A stretch of DNA of 64,000 bases from an uncultured Lachnospiraceae bacterium (GTDB lineage Bacteria; Bacillota; Clostridia; Lachnospirales; Lachnospiraceae), in NCBI GenBank assembly GCA_946558465.1, contig CAMNTM010000007.1:62001-126000 (forward strand), read 5' to 3'. The notes under the pieces were generated by a model. It did no database searches. It saw only the letters and a program-made list of their open reading frames with translations, and had not been told where the DNA came from. A program made the translations under genes and the position numbers. Numbering within the stretch: position 1 is the stretch's first letter; each line of letters starts with the position of its first letter. Positions 10,040-18,700 of this stretch are shown here, piece after piece.

Positions 10040-10146
10040 TTTTATTTCACACTCCGATATTCTCAAGATAAGATTAGTATTTCCATCTTTTTCGGAAGTA
10101 TTCTGTAATATTGGATCCTTTCTGTGATGTCTGCGGATACCGCATT

Positions 10147-11313
10147 TTATGCAAAATAATCTACCTGCTCTACAACTTCGCCATTTCTCAAATACTCTCT
10201 TGGAATTCGTTTACCCAATACACATATAAGCTCATAATTAAAACGCCCGCATAATCCGCTCAGCTCCTCCACCGTCAGATTTTCATCCCCGTCTTTTCCC
10301 ACCAGTGTCACCTTATCGCCAAAGCTTACATCCGGAATATCTGTCACATCTGCCATAAACTGGTCCATACAGATCCTTCCCAGGATAGGAGCCTTTTTTC
10401 CTCGTATCAGCACATAGCCCCGGCTTGACAGACTTCTTGGATAGCCGTCGCCGTAGCCGACCGGAATTGTGGCAATCCTTGTTCTTCTGTCTGTGACAAA
10501 GGTCCCGCCATAGCTTACCGGAGTACCGGGTTCTGCCGTTTTTACATAAATCACATGACTGACAAGCTCCATCGCCGGCTTAAGGGGTACGTTCTCCTTT
10601 TTTACCTCCTCCGAAGGATACAGGCCGTAAGTGGCAATTCCTGCCCGCACCAGATTCAAACCGGCCTCCGGGCAGTCAATGATTCCGGCACTATTGGAAC
10701 AGTGACACTTACTGAAATGAACGGACCGTTCTTCAAGAATCTGCTTCATATGCAGGAATCTTTTAAGCTGCTTTTTTGTAAATTCCTTATCTGCCTCGTC
10801 CGCCTTCGCAAAATGTGTATACATACCTTCCATGATAAGTCCCGGCATCCGGCTGATTCTTTCGATACTATCTGCACTTTCCTCATCTGATGAAAATCCG
10901 ATTCTTGACATTCCCGTATCCACCTTGATATGAACATATACCGTTTTTTTGAGGTCTTCGGCCAATTTCGAGAGTTCACCTGCCATCTCCTCGGTATACA
11001 CTGTCATACGGATTCCCTGCTCTGCCGCCTCCTTCCTCTGCTCCGGGAAAATACATCCCAGAACAAGCACCGGCTTTCGTATCCCCCCCTTTTTCAGAAG
11101 AACTGCCTCTTCAAATGTAGCCGTAGCATATCCCCAGATATACTCCTTTTCTTCCAAAAGCTTTGCAACCTGCAGGGCACCGTGCCCATAGCCGTCTGTT
11201 TTAACAACTACCATCATCTGGACATGGTCCTCAAGATTGTTCTTCATACTCTCAATATTATATTCTACTGCATCCAGATCTATCCTGGCACAGATTCTGC
11301 TGTATGTCTTCAT
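10147..11313 (-). CDS. alr: Alanine racemase
   Basis: 388 residues starting at ATG 11313, preceded by GGGGG at good spacing; the open frame extends further upstream but reads across the nnr gene and is not coding. It is a PLP-dependent fold-III enzyme interconverting L- and D-alanine for peptidoglycan. The PLP lysine is in [11 protein letters not shown] near residue 37. The catalytic Tyr region is [14 protein letters not shown] and the GRICMDQFM block follows. It lies 26 bp after nnr and upstream of the MazF-like gene, the order seen in many Firmicutes. Confidence 0.96.
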   Translation of the reverse strand: MKTYSRICARIDLDAVEYNIESMKNNLEDHVQMMVVVKTDGYGHGALQVAKLLEEKEYIWGYATATFEEAVLLKKGGIRKPVLVLGCIFPEQRKEAAEQGIRMTVYTEEMAGELSKLAEDLKKTVYVHIKVDTGMSRIGFSSDEESADSIERISRMPGLIMEGMYTHFAKADEADKEFTKKQLKRFLHMKQILEERSVHFSKCHCSNSAGIIDCPEAGLNLVRAGIATYGLYPSEEVKKENVPLKPAMELVSHVIYVKTAEPGTPVSYGGTFVTDRRTRIATIPVGYGDGYPRSLSSRGYVLIRGKKAPILGRICMDQFMADVTDIPDVSFGDKVTLVGKDGDENLTVEELSGLCGRFNYELICVLGKRIPREYLRNGEVVEQVDYFA

Positions 11314-11339
11314 CGCCAGTTCCCCCATTTTTTTAACAG

Positions 11340-12848
11340 CTAAGAAATCTTTACTGCTGTCATTTCTTTCAGCACACGGCCCAGGCTGCCGGCAATCTCT
11401 CTTGCCAGAATGCTGTAGTCCCCTATCTCCTCTGCAGCCGCCTCTCCCGCACGGCCGTGAAGATAAGTGCCTAGTACCGCTGCCGTATCTTCTGTAAGTC
11501 CCTGGGCCAAAAGCCCGGCAATTACTCCGGCCAGTACATCTCCCGAACCTGCCTTTGCCATCGCAGAGCAGCCGGAAAGATTCACGCAGAGACGCCCGTC
11601 TTTTGAAAGAATCATCGTCCTGGCATCCTTTAAAACACACGTAAAGCCGGATTCGGAAACGAATTCTCTCAAAAATCTTACCCTGTCTCCCTGAATTTCT
11701 GATACTTCTCTTTTTGTCAGTCTTGCAAACTCCTTTATATGAGGAGTGAGCACGGCCTGAAGTGAAGCTCCCTTTTCAAGCTCCTTTCTGTGAGCGGAAA
11801 AAAGATTCAATCCATCCGCATCAATGACACAGGGCACCCGGCAGTTTCTTATTACCGACAGAAGTATCCTTTCCGCCGTACCTTCCTGTCCGATTCCAGA
11901 GCCGATACAGACCACGTCTGCCCAGTTAAGAAGGCTCAAAAGCTCTTCCTCCCTGTACGTATCATAACACGTAACAATAGCTTCCGGAAGTTGCTGCTGC
12001 AGAACGATCCGGTTGTCCTCAGGAGTATAGATTCTAACAAGCCCGGCTCCGGTACGGTAAGCAGCAAGCGCATTCAGATACGCCGCCCCGGACATCCCCT
12101 TACTTCCTGCAATCATCAGCACCCGCCCGTAGCTGCCCTTATGGGAATCTGCCTTTCTCACAGGAAGCATGCTGCAGTACTCTGAAAGCTCCGGCGTATA
12201 AGAAACCTCTGTATCGGCCTCCATCGGATCTTCCGAGATGCCGATGTCTGCCGTAACAATCTCCCCTGCATACTCTTTTCCAGGATACAGAAGAAGCCCC
12301 AGCTTCTCTGACTGAAACGTAACTGTGCAGTCCGCACGAAATGCATTTCCAAGCACTGCCCCGGTATCCGCAGAGATTCCAGAAGGAATATCCACTGCCA
12401 GCTTCTTTCCCGCTGCTCGGTTCATCTTCTGTATTATATCCGCGTATCTCCCCGAAACCGTTCTGCTAAGCCCCACTCCGAAAACAGCATCTACTATGAT
12501 ACTATATTCTTCTTCCTCAAAATCGTCACTAAATCCTGCGTTTGTCTCTTCAAGCAGCCCTTTCTGATAAGCACTCTCCTCTGTAAGACGGGACGGGCTG
12601 CCCGCCATGACAACTGTAACCTTACAGCCGGCGCCGGCCAGCATTCGAGCTGCTGCAAAGCCGTCTCCTCCGTTATTCCCAGATCCGCACACAACACAGA
12701 TTCGGGACAAATCCCATTTTTTATTATATATCGTCTCCACACAGGCAGCAGCGGCCCGCTCCATAAGCTCTAAAGACGGCGTATGAAGTTTTTCAATTGT
12801 ATACCTGTCCGCTGCTTTCATCTGTTTTCTATCCGGCAAATACCGCAT
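11340..12848 (-). CDS. nnr: Bifunctional NAD(P)H-hydrate epimerase/ADP-dependent dehydratase
   Basis: 502 residues with both halves of the Nnr repair enzyme. The N-terminal YjeF_N epimerase (about 1-215) shows VVCGSGNNGGDGFAAARML and VDIPSGISADTG. The C-terminal dehydratase, a ribokinase-like fold (about 225-495), shows GSKGMSGAAYLNALAAYRTG, VIDADGLNLF, LTPHIKEF and the anion-hole motif GSGDVLAG. Together they restore damaged NAD(P)H hydrates. An acpS gene often precedes nnr in Firmicutes; here rex is upstream instead. RBS GGGAGG precedes the ATG. Confidence 0.94.
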   Translation of the reverse strand: MRYLPDRKQMKAADRYTIEKLHTPSLELMERAAAACVETIYNKKWDLSRICVVCGSGNNGGDGFAAARMLAGAGCKVTVVMAGSPSRLTEESAYQKGLLEETNAGFSDDFEEEEYSIIVDAVFGVGLSRTVSGRYADIIQKMNRAAGKKLAVDIPSGISADTGAVLGNAFRADCTVTFQSEKLGLLLYPGKEYAGEIVTADIGISEDPMEADTEVSYTPELSEYCSMLPVRKADSHKGSYGRVLMIAGSKGMSGAAYLNALAAYRTGAGLVRIYTPEDNRIVLQQQLPEAIVTCYDTYREEELLSLLNWADVVCIGSGIGQEGTAERILLSVIRNCRVPCVIDADGLNLFSAHRKELEKGASLQAVLTPHIKEFARLTKREVSEIQGDRVRFLREFVSESGFTCVLKDARTMILSKDGRLCVNLSGCSAMAKAGSGDVLAGVIAGLLAQGLTEDTAAVLGTYLHGRAGEAAAEEIGDYSILAREIAGSLGRVLKEMTAVKIS

Positions 12849-12875
12849 CCTATACCTCCCTTGTTATAAAAGAAT

Positions 12876-12964
12876 AACAGTCCCGTCCGCTCCGGGATAT
12901 ATATACATAATCTTTACCATCATGAAAAAAATCATGTATATATATCCTGTATGACTGAACTGTT
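12876..12964 (-). repeat. Nested inverted repeat between rex and nnr
   Basis: Two perfect 14-bp arms, GGATATATATACAT at 12895-12908 and its complement at 12934-12947, flank a 25-nt loop. A second pair, TAACAGT at 12875-12881 and ACTGTTA at 12959-12965, brackets them. The outer right arm touches the end of rex. No T-run follows on either strand, so a simple intrinsic terminator is unlikely. It may be a processing or regulatory stem, or a binding site. Confidence 0.55.
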
Positions 12965-12965
12965 A

Positions 12966-13607
12966 CTATTTATGCTCTTCTCGATAACGGCATATATTAT
13001 AAGACAGCCTCATCAGGCTTTCCGACAGATGAACATTTTCTACAATAATATTTTCCGGAAGATTTAGATCCGTATGTGCAAAATTCCAGATTGCACGCAC
13101 CCCGTTCTCTACCAGAAGATTTGCCACCTCGATCGCCTTATCCTTTGGGATGGTAAGTGCCGCAATCTCCACCTCATTGCTGCGGATAAAATCCTTAAGC
13201 TCGCTCATCAAACGTATCTGAACTCCCCGGATCACAGTCCCTTTAAGCTCCGGATTCACATCAAAAAGTCCTTTTAATATAAAGCCCCTCTTTTCGAACG
13301 CCGCATAATTTGCAAGTGCCTGTCCAAGATTACCGGCTCCGATAATAATCATATTATGATTTTCTTCAAGCCCCAGAATCTTTCCTATCTCCGTATATAA
13401 ATACTTTACATTATATCCATACCCCTGCTGTCCGAACCCTCCAAAATTATTTAAGTCCTGACGTATTTGAGATGCAGTCACTTTCATTTTCTTGCTCAAG
13501 TCATTAGATGAAATTCTCTCGACACCATTTTCAAGAAGCTCTCCTAAGTATCTATAATATCTTGGCAGCCTCCTGATAACTGCCTGAGAAATCTCTCTTT
13601 CCTGCAT
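12966..13607 (-). CDS. rex: Redox-sensing transcriptional repressor Rex
   Basis: 213 residues. The N-terminal winged helix (about 1-80) contains the recognition segment KMKVTASQIRQDLNNFGGFG. The Rossmann NAD(H)-binding domain has GAGNLGQALANY near residue 92. The C-terminal swapped helix follows. Rex represses fermentation and NADH-recycling genes when NADH/NAD+ is low. Its own sigma-A promoter is visible at 13642-13670. I did not find a convincing Rex operator (TTGTTAAN4TTAACAA) in the shared divergent region with the ABC-F gene. Confidence 0.97.
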   Translation of the reverse strand: MQEREISQAVIRRLPRYYRYLGELLENGVERISSNDLSKKMKVTASQIRQDLNNFGGFGQQGYGYNVKYLYTEIGKILGLEENHNMIIIGAGNLGQALANYAAFEKRGFILKGLFDVNPELKGTVIRGVQIRLMSELKDFIRSNEVEIAALTIPKDKAIEVANLLVENGVRAIWNFAHTDLNLPENIIVENVHLSESLMRLSYNICRYREEHK

Positions 13608-13641
13608 TTATATCCTTCCCTCCATTTTTTCTCTAAATTTT

Positions 13642-13670
13642 ATTATATAAAATTGTCGTAATAAAGTCAA
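13642..13670 (-). promoter_or_regulatory. Sigma-A promoter of rex
   Basis: On the minus strand TTGACT (13665-13670) and TATAAT (13642-13647) are separated by 17 bp, about 35 bp upstream of the rex start. It is back to back with the ABC-F promoter. Confidence 0.75.
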
Positions 13671-13678
13671 ACTTTTAG

Positions 13679-13706
13679 TTGTTTTTTATCTTATTTTCGC
13701 TATAAT
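13679..13706 (+). promoter_or_regulatory. Sigma-A promoter of the ABC-F gene
   Basis: TTGTTT (13679-13684) and TATAAT (13701-13706) with a 16-bp spacer, 31 bp upstream of the ATG. The short leader contains TAGGAGGA as ribosome-binding site and leaves no room for an attenuator. Confidence 0.75.
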
Positions 13707-13737
13707 GTAGATACAGTTCACACATTAGGAGGATATT

Positions 13738-15714
13738 ATGATATTCGCATGTCATGGAATCACAAAAGCTTTTGGAGAACATGTCATTATAGATGACGGT
13801 TCCTTTCATATAGAAGAGCACGAAAAAGCCGCTCTGGTAGGGCCGAACGGCGCCGGGAAAACAACCATTTTAAAGTTGATTGTCGGGGAACTTTCCTTAG
13901 ACAGCGGCAATGTTGTCCTTACAAAGGGAAAGACGCTCGGCTACCTTGCACAACACCAAGAGATGATAAGCGGCAATTCCATATATGAGGAGGTAAAGAC
14001 AGCAAAAGCCGACATTATCGAGATGGAACAAAAGATACGGGCCATTGAACTTGAGATGAAGGAACTAAGCGGTGATGCACTCTCCGCCCGTATGGAAGTC
14101 TATCACCGCCTGACTACTGCATTTGATCATGCTGACGGCTATGCCTGCGAAAGTGAAATCACCGGTGTACTAAAAGGACTTGGCTTTACGGCCGACGATT
14201 TTTCGAAAACAGTCGATACCTTATCCGGCGGCCAGAAAACCCGTGTTTCTCTCGGAAAGCTTCTTCTTACAAAGCCTGATATCCTGCTTCTTGACGAGCC
14301 CACAAACCACCTGGATCTGAACTCTATCACCTGGCTTGAAACCTATCTTTTGAATTATCCGGGAGCTGTTCTGATTGTCTCCCACGACCGGTATTTTCTA
14401 AACCGCGTTGTGACAAAAGTAGTGGAGATCGAAGCCGGGCAGCTTACCACCTATATGGGAAACTACAGTACATTTTCCGAAAAGAAACAAAAGCTCCGGG
14501 AGGCAAGACTGAAAGAATATCTGAATCAGCAGCAGGAAATCAGGCACCAGGAGGCTGTGATTGAGAAGCTCCGCTCCTTTAACCGGGAAAAATCCATCAA
14601 ACGGGCGGAAAGCAGAGAGAAGCTATTAGAAAAAATAAAGCCGGTAGAAAAGCCGGCGGAAATAAACACCGAAATTCATCTTAAGCTTAATCCTTCCCGT
14701 ATAAGCGGAAATGATGTTCTCTCTGTAGAAGGCTTAAGCAAGGCTTTTTTGCCTCAAACCTTATTTTCTGACGTAAGCTTTGAGATAAAACGCGGAGAGC
14801 ATGTAGCAGTCATCGGCGACAATGGAACCGGAAAAACAACTCTGCTTAAAATTCTGAACCAAGTTGTTCCGGCAGATTCCGGAACCTTCCGGCTCGGCAC
14901 AAATGTACAGATCGGCTACTATGACCAGGAGCATCATGTTCTTCATATGGACAAGACAATCTTTGATGAGATCTCCGACGATTACCCGTCTCTTACCAAT
15001 ACGCAGATACGCAATATGCTGGCAGCATTTCTTTTTACCGGCGACGACGTATTTAAACTCATCGGCGACTTAAGCGGCGGTGAACGCGGGCGGGTATCTC
15101 TCGCAAAGCTTATGCTGTCTGAGGCAAATTTCCTCATCTTGGATGAGCCTACAAACCATCTGGATATTACATCAAAGGAAATTCTGGAGCGTGCATTAAA
15201 TGATTACACCGGCACGGTACTCTATGTATCCCATGACCGGTATTTTATCAACCAGACAGCTTCGAGGATTCTAGACCTGGTGAATCAGACCTTTGTGAAC
15301 TACATCGGAAATTATGATTATTATCTGGAAAAAAAAGACAGCCTTACCGCCGCTTTGACCGGCAAGAATTCTTCCGGAAGTAATACGTCGGCGGGCAGTC
15401 CCTCCGCAGACAGCTCTATATCCGGAACATCCTCTGCTTCTCCTGCGCTTAAGGAAACCTTATCCGGATCTAAGCTTACCTGGCAGGAGCACAAAGAAGC
15501 CCAGGCCAGAGAACGAAAACGATTAAATGCGCTAAAAAAGACAGAGGAACGCATCACCCTTCTTGAAGAGAGAAACAGCGAAATTGATGAACAGATGACT
15601 TTAGAAGAGGTCTATACAAATTCTGTTAAATGCCAGGAGCTGGCTGGGGAAAAGGCAGGAATTGAAGAGGAACTTAACGAGCTTTATAAGATGTGGGAGG
15701 AACTGGCAGATTAA
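13738..15714 (+). CDS. ABC-F family ATPase (YdiF/Uup-like)
   Basis: 658 residues: two ATP-binding cassettes on one chain and no membrane domain. Walker A GPNGAGKTT and signature LSGGQKTR lie in cassette 1; GDNGTGKTT and LSGGERGR in cassette 2, each with LLDEPTNHLD-type Walker B. A basic helical linker (P-site tRNA interaction motif, about 235-300) separates them. A Ser/Gly-rich segment near 545-575 leads to a C-terminal coiled coil (about 590-655), as in Uup/YdiF types. The family acts on ribosomes. The short 5' leader lacks the attenuator typical of antibiotic-resistance ABC-Fs, so a housekeeping translation factor is more likely. Confidence 0.9.
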   Translation: MIFACHGITKAFGEHVIIDDGSFHIEEHEKAALVGPNGAGKTTILKLIVGELSLDSGNVVLTKGKTLGYLAQHQEMISGNSIYEEVKTAKADIIEMEQKIRAIELEMKELSGDALSARMEVYHRLTTAFDHADGYACESEITGVLKGLGFTADDFSKTVDTLSGGQKTRVSLGKLLLTKPDILLLDEPTNHLDLNSITWLETYLLNYPGAVLIVSHDRYFLNRVVTKVVEIEAGQLTTYMGNYSTFSEKKQKLREARLKEYLNQQQEIRHQEAVIEKLRSFNREKSIKRAESREKLLEKIKPVEKPAEINTEIHLKLNPSRISGNDVLSVEGLSKAFLPQTLFSDVSFEIKRGEHVAVIGDNGTGKTTLLKILNQVVPADSGTFRLGTNVQIGYYDQEHHVLHMDKTIFDEISDDYPSLTNTQIRNMLAAFLFTGDDVFKLIGDLSGGERGRVSLAKLMLSEANFLILDEPTNHLDITSKEILERALNDYTGTVLYVSHDRYFINQTASRILDLVNQTFVNYIGNYDYYLEKKDSLTAALTGKNSSGSNTSAGSPSADSSISGTSSASPALKETLSGSKLTWQEHKEAQARERKRLNALKKTEERITLLEERNSEIDEQMTLEEVYTNSVKCQELAGEKAGIEEELNELYKMWEELAD

Positions 15715-15720
15715 ATACAA

Positions 15721-15745
15721 CAGGCGTTGCATAAGCCAGCGCCTG
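15721..15745. terminator. Hairpin between convergent ABC-F and DUF4430 genes
   Basis: CAGGCGTTG and CAGCGCCTG pair over 9 bp with one wobble across a 7-nt loop, in the 40-bp gap between two convergent genes. T-tracts on both sides are weak, so it may terminate poorly in either direction. Confidence 0.5.
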
Positions 15746-15754
15746 AAACTTCAT

Positions 15755-16279
15755 CTACTCTTCCATTCTGAGGGAATAGCTCTCTCCCTCTTTTATCTCT
15801 GTAGAATCCACACCTGTCTGTGCATATTCATCATTGACGTAGAATGCCCAGTATACTCCATCCACATCATAATCGGCTGTTACCCCGCCGACAGATTTTA
15901 CATAGAGCCCATATTCACCTTCTTCACCGTCAATCAGCTCAAGCTCTAACAAGGCCTCGCCAACAGTCTTCTTATCTGTATGGATCTCATACTTTGTCTC
16001 TGCGCCCTCCTTGTCTGCTACAGAAAGCTCAAACACGGTGCTTCCTTCTCCCAATACCTGGAGGTTTGACTGAGCGTCTTCCGCTTCGGAAGCTTTCTTT
16101 CCTGCAGCTTCATCCTCGTCTGCCGCCTCCTTCGTCTGTACGCCTTCTTCTGTCTGCTCCTTAGGGGCTGCGTCCTTGTCTGTGTTGTCATTACAACCGG
16201 TTGTAAACAATGCCATAGCCGCAATAAGCATCATACAAAGGATTAATGACTGTAGTTTTTTCGTAAATTTCATCTGCAT
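15755..16279 (-). CDS. DUF4430 lipoprotein under cobalamin riboswitch control
   Basis: 174 residues. A lipoprotein signal peptide ends in the lipobox FTTGC (Cys29), followed by a low-complexity acidic linker to about residue 75. The C-terminal domain (about 78-174), with VGEALLELELIDGEEGEYGLYVKSV, GVYWAFYVN and the closing GESYSLRM, matches DUF4430, a domain related to the C-terminal part of transcobalamin-type proteins. The leader is a cobalamin riboswitch (16300-16513), so a surface cobalamin/corrinoid-binding role is a reasonable inference. No transporter genes lie next to it. RBS AAAGGAG precedes the first ATG. Confidence 0.85.
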   Translation of the reverse strand: MQMKFTKKLQSLILCMMLIAAMALFTTGCNDNTDKDAAPKEQTEEGVQTKEAADEDEAAGKKASEAEDAQSNLQVLGEGSTVFELSVADKEGAETKYEIHTDKKTVGEALLELELIDGEEGEYGLYVKSVGGVTADYDVDGVYWAFYVNDEYAQTGVDSTEIKEGESYSLRMEE

Positions 16280-16299
16280 ACTCTTTGTCTCCTTTGAAT

Positions 16300-16513
16300 T
16301 TATTTCCTCCTAAAACCGGCTTCCGCGGTTATAAAAGAGGCTTTTCCCGTCAGGATATTCCGGCTCGGCACTTCTTGTCAACCGGCCTTCTCAGAGATTC
16401 TCCAATGGCTTTTCCCTGAATCACGGCATTTCAGGTTAGGTTAACAGATTCACTTATATGCCTTACGGCGACGGGCTCGCTCAGGATTTTCACCTGCTTC
16501 CCCTGACAGTACG
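16300..16513 (-). promoter_or_regulatory. Cobalamin riboswitch
   Basis: On the minus strand the highly conserved core GAAGCAGGTGAAAATCC followed by TGAGCGAGCCCG, plus CGCCGTAAG, appears at about 16460-16500. This is the J6/3-L5 signature of the AdoCbl/B12 aptamer. A degenerate B12 box (AGGCCGGTTGACAAG) appears about 90 nt downstream. The element lies between a strong promoter and the DUF4430 lipoprotein gene. The 3' boundary and expression platform are approximate; a C/G-rich hairpin just ahead of the RBS (about 16300-16330) could sequester it. Confidence 0.88.
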
Positions 16514-16519
16514 ATTTCT

Positions 16520-16547
16520 ATTATAATGTGCTGAATCCATTTGTCAA
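16520..16547 (-). promoter_or_regulatory. Sigma-A promoter of the cobalamin riboswitch transcript
   Basis: Perfect TTGACA (16542-16547) and TATAAT (16520-16525) on the minus strand, 16-bp spacer, ending just before the aptamer. This is one of the best promoters in the window. Confidence 0.85.
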
Positions 16548-16605
16548 TATTTATATTTTATGAAATAATCTTACAGCTAATTTTAGCAAAGCCATCTTCT
16601 ATATT

Positions 16606-17310
16606 TTATTTCCAGGGCCGCACCTTTCCAAGCCATCCCTTTTCACCCCAGTACACTCTGTCTGCCTCATTAAACTGCATCCGCTTCTGAAGCATCCTTC
16701 CCATATAAAACATAAGCTTTGCTTTAAAGGAGGGCTGCACCTCCTCCGGACTCAGTTTAATCTTTGACGCCAATTTGTCCAGACCTTCCTTTATCTTTAC
16801 TTTTATATCCTCGGATACAGCCTCCCATGAGGTATTCTGTACTGCGATTCCGTATGTAAAGATTCTGCCGACTCCCCAGAACGCAAGACTGTCTTTAATA
16901 TCCTTCAGCGCCTTTTTCATCCCCGCACCTGCGGCAGTCGAGATACATACCGCCTGTTTTTTGAACATAGAACCCTCCGGCCGGTGCACCATCCATCTAT
17001 AGCCATAGTGGTCTAACAGTGCCTTCATCTGACCGCTTGCATGAAAGCAGAACACCGGTGTCGTAAACACCAGAAGATCCGCATCATCTATAAGTCTTGT
17101 AATCCGCTTCATATAAATAAGATAATCCGGGCATTTCTCTTCACCCTTTGCAATACACATACCACAGCCCCGGCAGAATTCCGGCATATCCCGCGGAAGA
17201 AACAATTCAATCACCATATCTTCTTCCTTTTTAATCCTGTCAATAAGCATTTTTCCGATATTATATGTAGATTCCTGTCTCATCGTCCCGTTAATCATTA
17301 GTATATTCAA
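16606..17310 (-). CDS. Flavodoxin-fold NAD(P)H-dependent FMN reductase family protein
   Basis: 234 residues. The N-terminus MNILMINGTMRQESTYNIGK is the phosphate-binding loop of the flavodoxin-like fold. The CRGCGMC motif near residues 46-52 and FTTPVFCFHASGQMKALLDHYG (TP-x-Y-like FMN-contact region) are typical of iron-sulfur-flavoprotein-like or azoreductase-like members. The C-terminal 50 residues are basic and Trp/Lys-rich. It probably binds FMN and reduces an unknown acceptor. It is monocistronic, divergent from the antiporter gene. Confidence 0.8.
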   Translation of the reverse strand: MNILMINGTMRQESTYNIGKMLIDRIKKEEDMVIELFLPRDMPEFCRGCGMCIAKGEEKCPDYLIYMKRITRLIDDADLLVFTTPVFCFHASGQMKALLDHYGYRWMVHRPEGSMFKKQAVCISTAAGAGMKKALKDIKDSLAFWGVGRIFTYGIAVQNTSWEAVSEDIKVKIKEGLDKLASKIKLSPEEVQPSFKAKLMFYMGRMLQKRMQFNEADRVYWGEKGWLGKVRPWK

Positions 17311-17524
17311 AATATTACCCGCCTTTCTCTTTCTGCCGATTATCTTCTATTTTATACTGTTTTTTTAAAGACATCAAGCGCAAAATAATATAGGATGCCG
17401 GACCATGTATGGAAATGCGGCCGAAAACCAAACGAAAATCTGCACTAAAATATTGATAAATCTGCCAGAAAGCACTAGAATAAAAAAGATTGTTACTTCA
17501 ATTTTGTTTTAGGAGGATATATTT

Positions 17525-18700
17525 ATGCTGACAGGATTTGCTCTGATCTTATTATCCGGATTATCATTAGGAACTTTTTTTACGAAGCTTAAACTTCCGG
17601 GCCTGCTGGGCATGATTATTGCCGGGATTCTTTTAAGTCCCCACGCCTTTAATCTGATTGATTCATCCATCCTGAATATCTCGCCGGACATACGCCAGGC
17701 TGCTCTGGTTATTATCTTAACAAGAGCAGGACTGTCACTGGATATCTCAGATTTGAAAAAGGCAGGAAGACCGGCTGTTCTTTTGTGCTTCGTCCCCGCC
17801 TGTGCAGAAATTGCGGGAACTATGCTTCTTGCCCCCCTATTATTAAATGTAAGTGTCTTGGATGCTGCTGTCATGGGGAGTGTAATTGCAGCTGTCTCCC
17901 CTGCTGTTATCGTTCCCAGAATGATACGGCTGATGGAAGAAGGCTGGGGAAGGGATAAGAGCATTCCTCAGATGATGCTGGCCGATGCATCTGTCGATGA
18001 CGTATTTGTCATCGTGCTGTTTACGGCTTTTACATCTCTTGCTTCAACCGGAAGCTTATCTTATGCCGCTTTTTTGAAAATACCGGTTTCTATTTTCCTT
18101 GGGGTTTTGATTGGAATCCTTTCAGGAATGCTGCTTATAAAATTCTTTAGAAAATTTCAGACAAGAGATAGTGTTAAGGTTCTAGTCATACTGAGTTTTT
18201 CCTTTTTACTTCTTGAACTGCAGAACTTTTTAGAAAGTAAAATACCCGTCTCCGGTCTTCTGGCAATTATGGCTCTGGGGATGGTGATAAAGAAAAAAGA
18301 AGATAAACTGGCAAAAGAACTGTCGGGAAGATACAATAACCTCTGGGTAACTGCCGAAATTTTTCTGTTCGTGCTTGTAGGTGCTGCTGTAGATCTGAAA
18401 TATGCAGTGGCAGCAGGCCTTTCTGCCGTCGTCCTGGTGATAGGTGCACTTGTTTTCCGTATGGCCGGCGTGGCAGCCTCCTTATGCAGAACAAATCTGA
18501 CCGGAAAGGAAAGATTATTCTGCATGGCTGCATACACGCCGAAAGCAACCGTACAGGCCGCAATCGGTGCTGTCCCGCTTACTATGGGACTGTCCTGCGG
18601 CCAGATTGTCTTAACGACTGCCGTATTATCCATCCTGATCACCGCACCATTCGGTGCAATATGCATTGACAGGCTTTATCAAAGGCTTCTGCACCTCTAA
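17525..18700 (+). CDS. Cation/proton antiporter (CPA family)
   Basis: 391 residues of almost wholly hydrophobic sequence, with about 11-12 predicted membrane helices. The GxxLSPHAF segment near residue 35 and the [16 protein letters not shown] block near 155-170, which holds the paired acidic residues (Asp-Asp) expected in the ion-binding helix, fit CPA2/NhaP-like Na+(K+)/H+ exchangers. RBS TAGGAGGA lies 8 nt before the ATG. The gene converges on icd, and the two stop codons overlap by 3-4 bp. There is no C-terminal regulatory TrkA domain. Confidence 0.85.
   Translation: MLTGFALILLSGLSLGTFFTKLKLPGLLGMIIAGILLSPHAFNLIDSSILNISPDIRQAALVIILTRAGLSLDISDLKKAGRPAVLLCFVPACAEIAGTMLLAPLLLNVSVLDAAVMGSVIAAVSPAVIVPRMIRLMEEGWGRDKSIPQMMLADASVDDVFVIVLFTAFTSLASTGSLSYAAFLKIPVSIFLGVLIGILSGMLLIKFFRKFQTRDSVKVLVILSFSFLLLELQNFLESKIPVSGLLAIMALGMVIKKKEDKLAKELSGRYNNLWVTAEIFLFVLVGAAVDLKYAVAAGLSAVVLVIGALVFRMAGVAASLCRTNLTGKERLFCMAAYTPKATVQAAIGAVPLTMGLSCGQIVLTTAVLSILITAPFGAICIDRLYQRLLHL

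Noticed and set aside
11314-11640. N-terminal extension of the alanine racemase frame by 109 codons
   Set aside because: It is the antisense-free continuation of the frame inside nnr, has low-complexity Arg/Gly/Cys composition and no RBS; the ATG at 11313 has one and matches the family start.
13608-13737. Rex operator in the divergent rex/ABC-F promoter region
   Set aside because: No sequence close to TTGTTAAN4TTAACAA found; only generic AT-rich DNA around the two promoters.
18697-18700. Antiporter-icd stop codon overlap as a regulatory device
   Set aside because: The 4-bp overlap of two convergent stop codons is common and simple compactness explains it.
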